DNA from: Rhodospirillaceae bacterium | Lineage (GTDB): Bacteria; Pseudomonadota; Alphaproteobacteria; UBA11073 | DNA length: 6,442 nucleotides | Assembly (NCBI GenBank): GCA_003536545.1 | Contig: DPZW01000083.1 | Location: 1-6,442, forward strand | Reading direction: 5' to 3' | Shown here: positions 4,846 through 6,442 of the stretch, piece after piece | Layout of the letters: every line of letters starts with the position of its first letter | Numbering within the stretch: position 1 is the stretch's first letter | Translations under genes and position numbers: made by a program | The notes under the pieces: generated by a model | The model's database searches: none | Told to the model about the DNA's origin: nothing | What the model saw: only the letters and a program-made list of their open reading frames with translations

Positions 4846-5571
4846 ATGCCGCCGATTCTCTCACAAATATGGGATATGTTATTGCCTCTCTTGGTCATTC
4901 AGGGCCTGGCGGCCTATCTGCTGTTCAAGGGCGTGCCGCGCCGCAAAAAATATCACCCAGAACTATGGGCGCGCGGCATGGTGCTCTGCGCCTTATGCGC
5001 CGGGCAATATTACGCGGTCTATATCGGGCAGATGCCGGCCGCTTTTGGCGTTGGCGTTTTGGCCTTGCCGGTGTTTTTGCGTCTGGCGCAAAATACTGAA
5101 ATCAAACGCCGCCGCGTCGAACAGCAATCTGTGACCACGCCAACCAATAAATTAGAGACGCCGTTTATTATTGTCCGCGTAAATGCCAATACGCGCGCGA
5201 TGAACGGCGAAGTGCGCCAAGGCACATTTACCGGGATGCATCTGGAACAACTCGCGGCGGATGATTTATTGGATCTGCTGGCGGAATTGCGCAAGGTGGA
5301 TCAGCGTTCAGCCAGCGTGTTGATGACTTATCTGGATCACACACAACTCGATGACTGGCGCGCGCGTTTTCGCGCACGTTTTACGAAAACCAAAGAACAA
5401 ATGGCGCGCGAAGAAGCCTTGCAGATTTTGGGTCTCAAGGAGGGCGCAAGTGACGATGATGTAAAGGCCGCCTATCGCCGCCTGATGTCGCGCCTGCACC
5501 CTGATGCGGGCGGCACGGATTATCTGGCGGCCAAGGTGAATATGGCGAAGGATTTGTTATTGCCATCCTGA
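4846..5571 (+). CDS. Membrane-anchored J-domain (DnaJ-like) protein
   Basis: The 241-aa protein begins with two to three hydrophobic helices (about 9-29, 42-60 and 64-80) and continues into a charged linker and a middle segment (about 105-170) of unknown family. The middle segment contains the acidic-hydrophobic block LAADDLLDLLAEL. The C-terminal 54 residues (about 188-241) form a compact J domain: EALQILGL, a helix with AYRRLMSRL, the essential HPD at 218-220, then GGTDYLAAKVNMAKDLLL. This lacks the Gly/Phe and zinc regions of DnaJ and resembles the membrane J proteins of the TIM14/Pam18 type. It should recruit DnaK to the inner membrane and stimulate its ATPase; the client is unknown. An in-frame TAA at 4837 limits the start to the ATG at 4846. 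It follows mipZ by 37 bases and is probably co-transcribed with it. Confidence 0.88.
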   Translation: MPPILSQIWDMLLPLLVIQGLAAYLLFKGVPRRKKYHPELWARGMVLCALCAGQYYAVYIGQMPAAFGVGVLALPVFLRLAQNTEIKRRRVEQQSVTTPTNKLETPFIIVRVNANTRAMNGEVRQGTFTGMHLEQLAADDLLDLLAELRKVDQRSASVLMTYLDHTQLDDWRARFRARFTKTKEQMAREEALQILGLKEGASDDDVKAAYRRLMSRLHPDAGGTDYLAAKVNMAKDLLLPS

Positions 5572-5596
5572 CGCAGCGCGTTAGCATAACTGCAGC

Positions 5597-5601
5597 AGGA
5601 G
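5597..5601 (+). promoter_or_regulatory. Shine-Dalgarno for the SIMPL-domain gene
   Basis: AGGAG lies 9 bases before the ATG at 5611 and supports that start over any internal methionine. The 39-base gap to the preceding J-domain gene holds no terminator, so readthrough from upstream is likely. Confidence 0.6.
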
Positions 5602-5610
5602 CAGAAAAAT

Positions 5611-6324
5611 ATGAAAGCCGTCGCAAAATTATTGGGTGCATTATTTGTAGCCGCCGGATTAATGTCCGCCGGTTATTTTATCAGCAAAGGTTTGCAACAT
5701 TTTCAGGGCGGTGAACGCGCGGTCTCGGTGCGCGGCTTGTCGGAACGCGACGTGAAGGCGGATTTGGCGATCTGGTCCATTCAATATACTGTCACAGACA
5801 ATGATCTGGCCGTGGCGCAAACCGCATTGAAATCACAGGGTGATAAAGTGGTCGCATTTTTGCAGGCGCAGGGTTTGCCCGAAGCCGAGGTTTCCGTGCA
5901 GCGCGTGGATGTGACGGATTTATTGGCGCAGCAATATCGCCCGGATAATATTCAAAATGGCCGTTATATTCTTAGCAAAACATATGTCGTGCGCACGGCG
6001 AATGTGGATCTGGTCGATAAAATTTTCCGCAACCTGGGCGATCTGATTTCAGAAGGCGTGATTATCGCGCAAAGCTCTGGCCCATCCTACATCTTTACCA
6101 AATTGAATGATGTGAAACCGGATATGATTGCCGAGGCAACCCGAAACGCGCGCGAAGCCGCGCAGAAATTTGCCGAAGATTCAGGTGCCAAGGTTGGCCA
6201 GATCAAAACTGCTTCCCAAGGCCTGTTCCAGATCATGGCGCGGGATGATGATAATGCGCCGCAAAGCCAGGTAATCGATAAACGTGTGCGGGTCGTCACT
6301 ACGGTGGAATATTATCTGGAATAG
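5611..6324 (+). CDS. SIMPL-domain (DUF541) envelope protein
   Basis: The 237-aa protein has a short basic start and one hydrophobic helix (about 5-27), either an uncleaved anchor or a signal peptide, which places the rest in the periplasm. The SIMPL domain fills residues about 36-237. It starts with VSVRGLSERDVKADLAIWSI (38-57), has the helical block EATRNAREAAQKFAEDSGAK (175-194) and ends with a strand VRVVTTVEYYLE, all typical of the family. The length is close to the usual 230-250. SIMPL proteins (for example E. coli YggE and the Brucella protein BP26) are periplasmic or membrane-associated. YggE has been linked to lower oxidative stress, and BP26 forms large ring-shaped oligomers. A precise activity is not established, so I give none. 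The gene follows the J-domain gene with a good ribosome binding site and precedes galU. Confidence 0.93.
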   Translation: MKAVAKLLGALFVAAGLMSAGYFISKGLQHFQGGERAVSVRGLSERDVKADLAIWSIQYTVTDNDLAVAQTALKSQGDKVVAFLQAQGLPEAEVSVQRVDVTDLLAQQYRPDNIQNGRYILSKTYVVRTANVDLVDKIFRNLGDLISEGVIIAQSSGPSYIFTKLNDVKPDMIAEATRNAREAAQKFAEDSGAKVGQIKTASQGLFQIMARDDDNAPQSQVIDKRVRVVTTVEYYLE

Positions 6325-6351
6325 GGCAGGCTAACGCAAAGTTAACTTGCC
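6325..6351 (+). terminator. Imperfect hairpin after the SIMPL gene
   Basis: GGCAGGCTAAC (6325-6335) and GTTAACTTGCC (6341-6351) pair over 11 positions with one G-U wobble and one C-A mismatch around the loop GCAAA. The hairpin begins at the base after the SIMPL stop codon. It is followed at once by a second potential stem (GGGCC at 6352-6356 with GGCCC at 6367-6371) rather than a T run. It may slow or end transcription, or stabilise the 3' end, but it is not a canonical intrinsic terminator. Confidence 0.4.
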
Positions 6352-6391
6352 GGGCCTTGAGGTTAGGGCCCCAATCTGCCAAAAGAACTCC

Positions 6392-6442
6392 ATGAAAACA
6401 CAAGAGAAAAGACCTGTCCGCAAAGCGGTATTCCCCGTGGCC
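6392..6442 (+). CDS. galU: UTP-glucose-1-phosphate uridylyltransferase, N-terminal fragment (cut by window edge)
   Basis: The last 17 codons read MKTQEKRPVRKAVFPVA. The block RKAVFPVA is the beginning of the nucleotide-binding motif of bacterial GalU, which normally continues as GLGTRFLPATKA just outside the window. GalU makes UDP-glucose from UTP and glucose-1-phosphate in the cytoplasm, feeding exopolysaccharide, lipopolysaccharide and glucan synthesis. The first seven residues are a short lineage-specific extension. The ribosome binding site is poor (AAAAGAA about 5 bases upstream). The 67-base gap after the SIMPL gene holds two possible hairpins, so galU may be a separate transcription unit. 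The identification rests on a short but distinctive stretch. Confidence 0.85.
   Translation, partial: MKTQEKRPVRKAVFPVA

Overview
The window reads as chromosomal DNA from an alphaproteobacterium of moderate GC content. The strongest taxonomic marker is MipZ, the FtsZ-positioning ATPase that is essentially confined to Alphaproteobacteria. The pairing of a DUF1674/SDHAF4 gene with rsmB fits the same class. I cannot name a genus. A free-living or predatory lineage with a reduced set of biosynthetic genes is possible, but that is inference. I see no insertion sequence, phage gene, CRISPR array, tRNA or rRNA.

Left part (1-900): the edge is ambiguous, with a possible cysteine-bearing micro-ORF pointing left. 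Two small orphan genes follow on the + strand (141-458 and 470-706). They are 11 bases apart, and the second has a clear Shine-Dalgarno. They converge, with a 4-base overlap of stop codons, on a 59-residue DUF1674/SDHAF4 gene on the minus strand, which is easily missed because it is short. That gene is divergent from rsmB (925-2205), the 16S rRNA m5C967 methyltransferase.

Middle part (2200-3920): rsmB converges on a CADD-family heme-oxygenase-like gene across a compact terminator whose minus-strand transcript carries a cUUCGg tetraloop. The CADD-like protein keeps every residue I can align to the diiron site and the sacrificial tyrosine of the chlamydial para-aminobenzoate synthase CADD. This is the most interesting gene here. 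Upstream of it on the same strand lies an ExoD-family membrane protein with an Asp/His-rich N-terminus.

Right part (3921-6442): mipZ, a membrane-anchored J-domain protein, a SIMPL-domain protein and the first 17 codons of galU all run on the + strand. This side combines division-site placement (MipZ), probable membrane-associated Hsp70 recruitment (J protein), an envelope SIMPL protein and UDP-glucose synthesis (GalU). With ExoD beside them, the theme is cell envelope, exopolysaccharide and division. Nothing in the window is clearly a wholly new system. The points worth follow-up are the CADD-type pABA route, the orphan small-gene pair, and the odd N-terminus of the ExoD protein.
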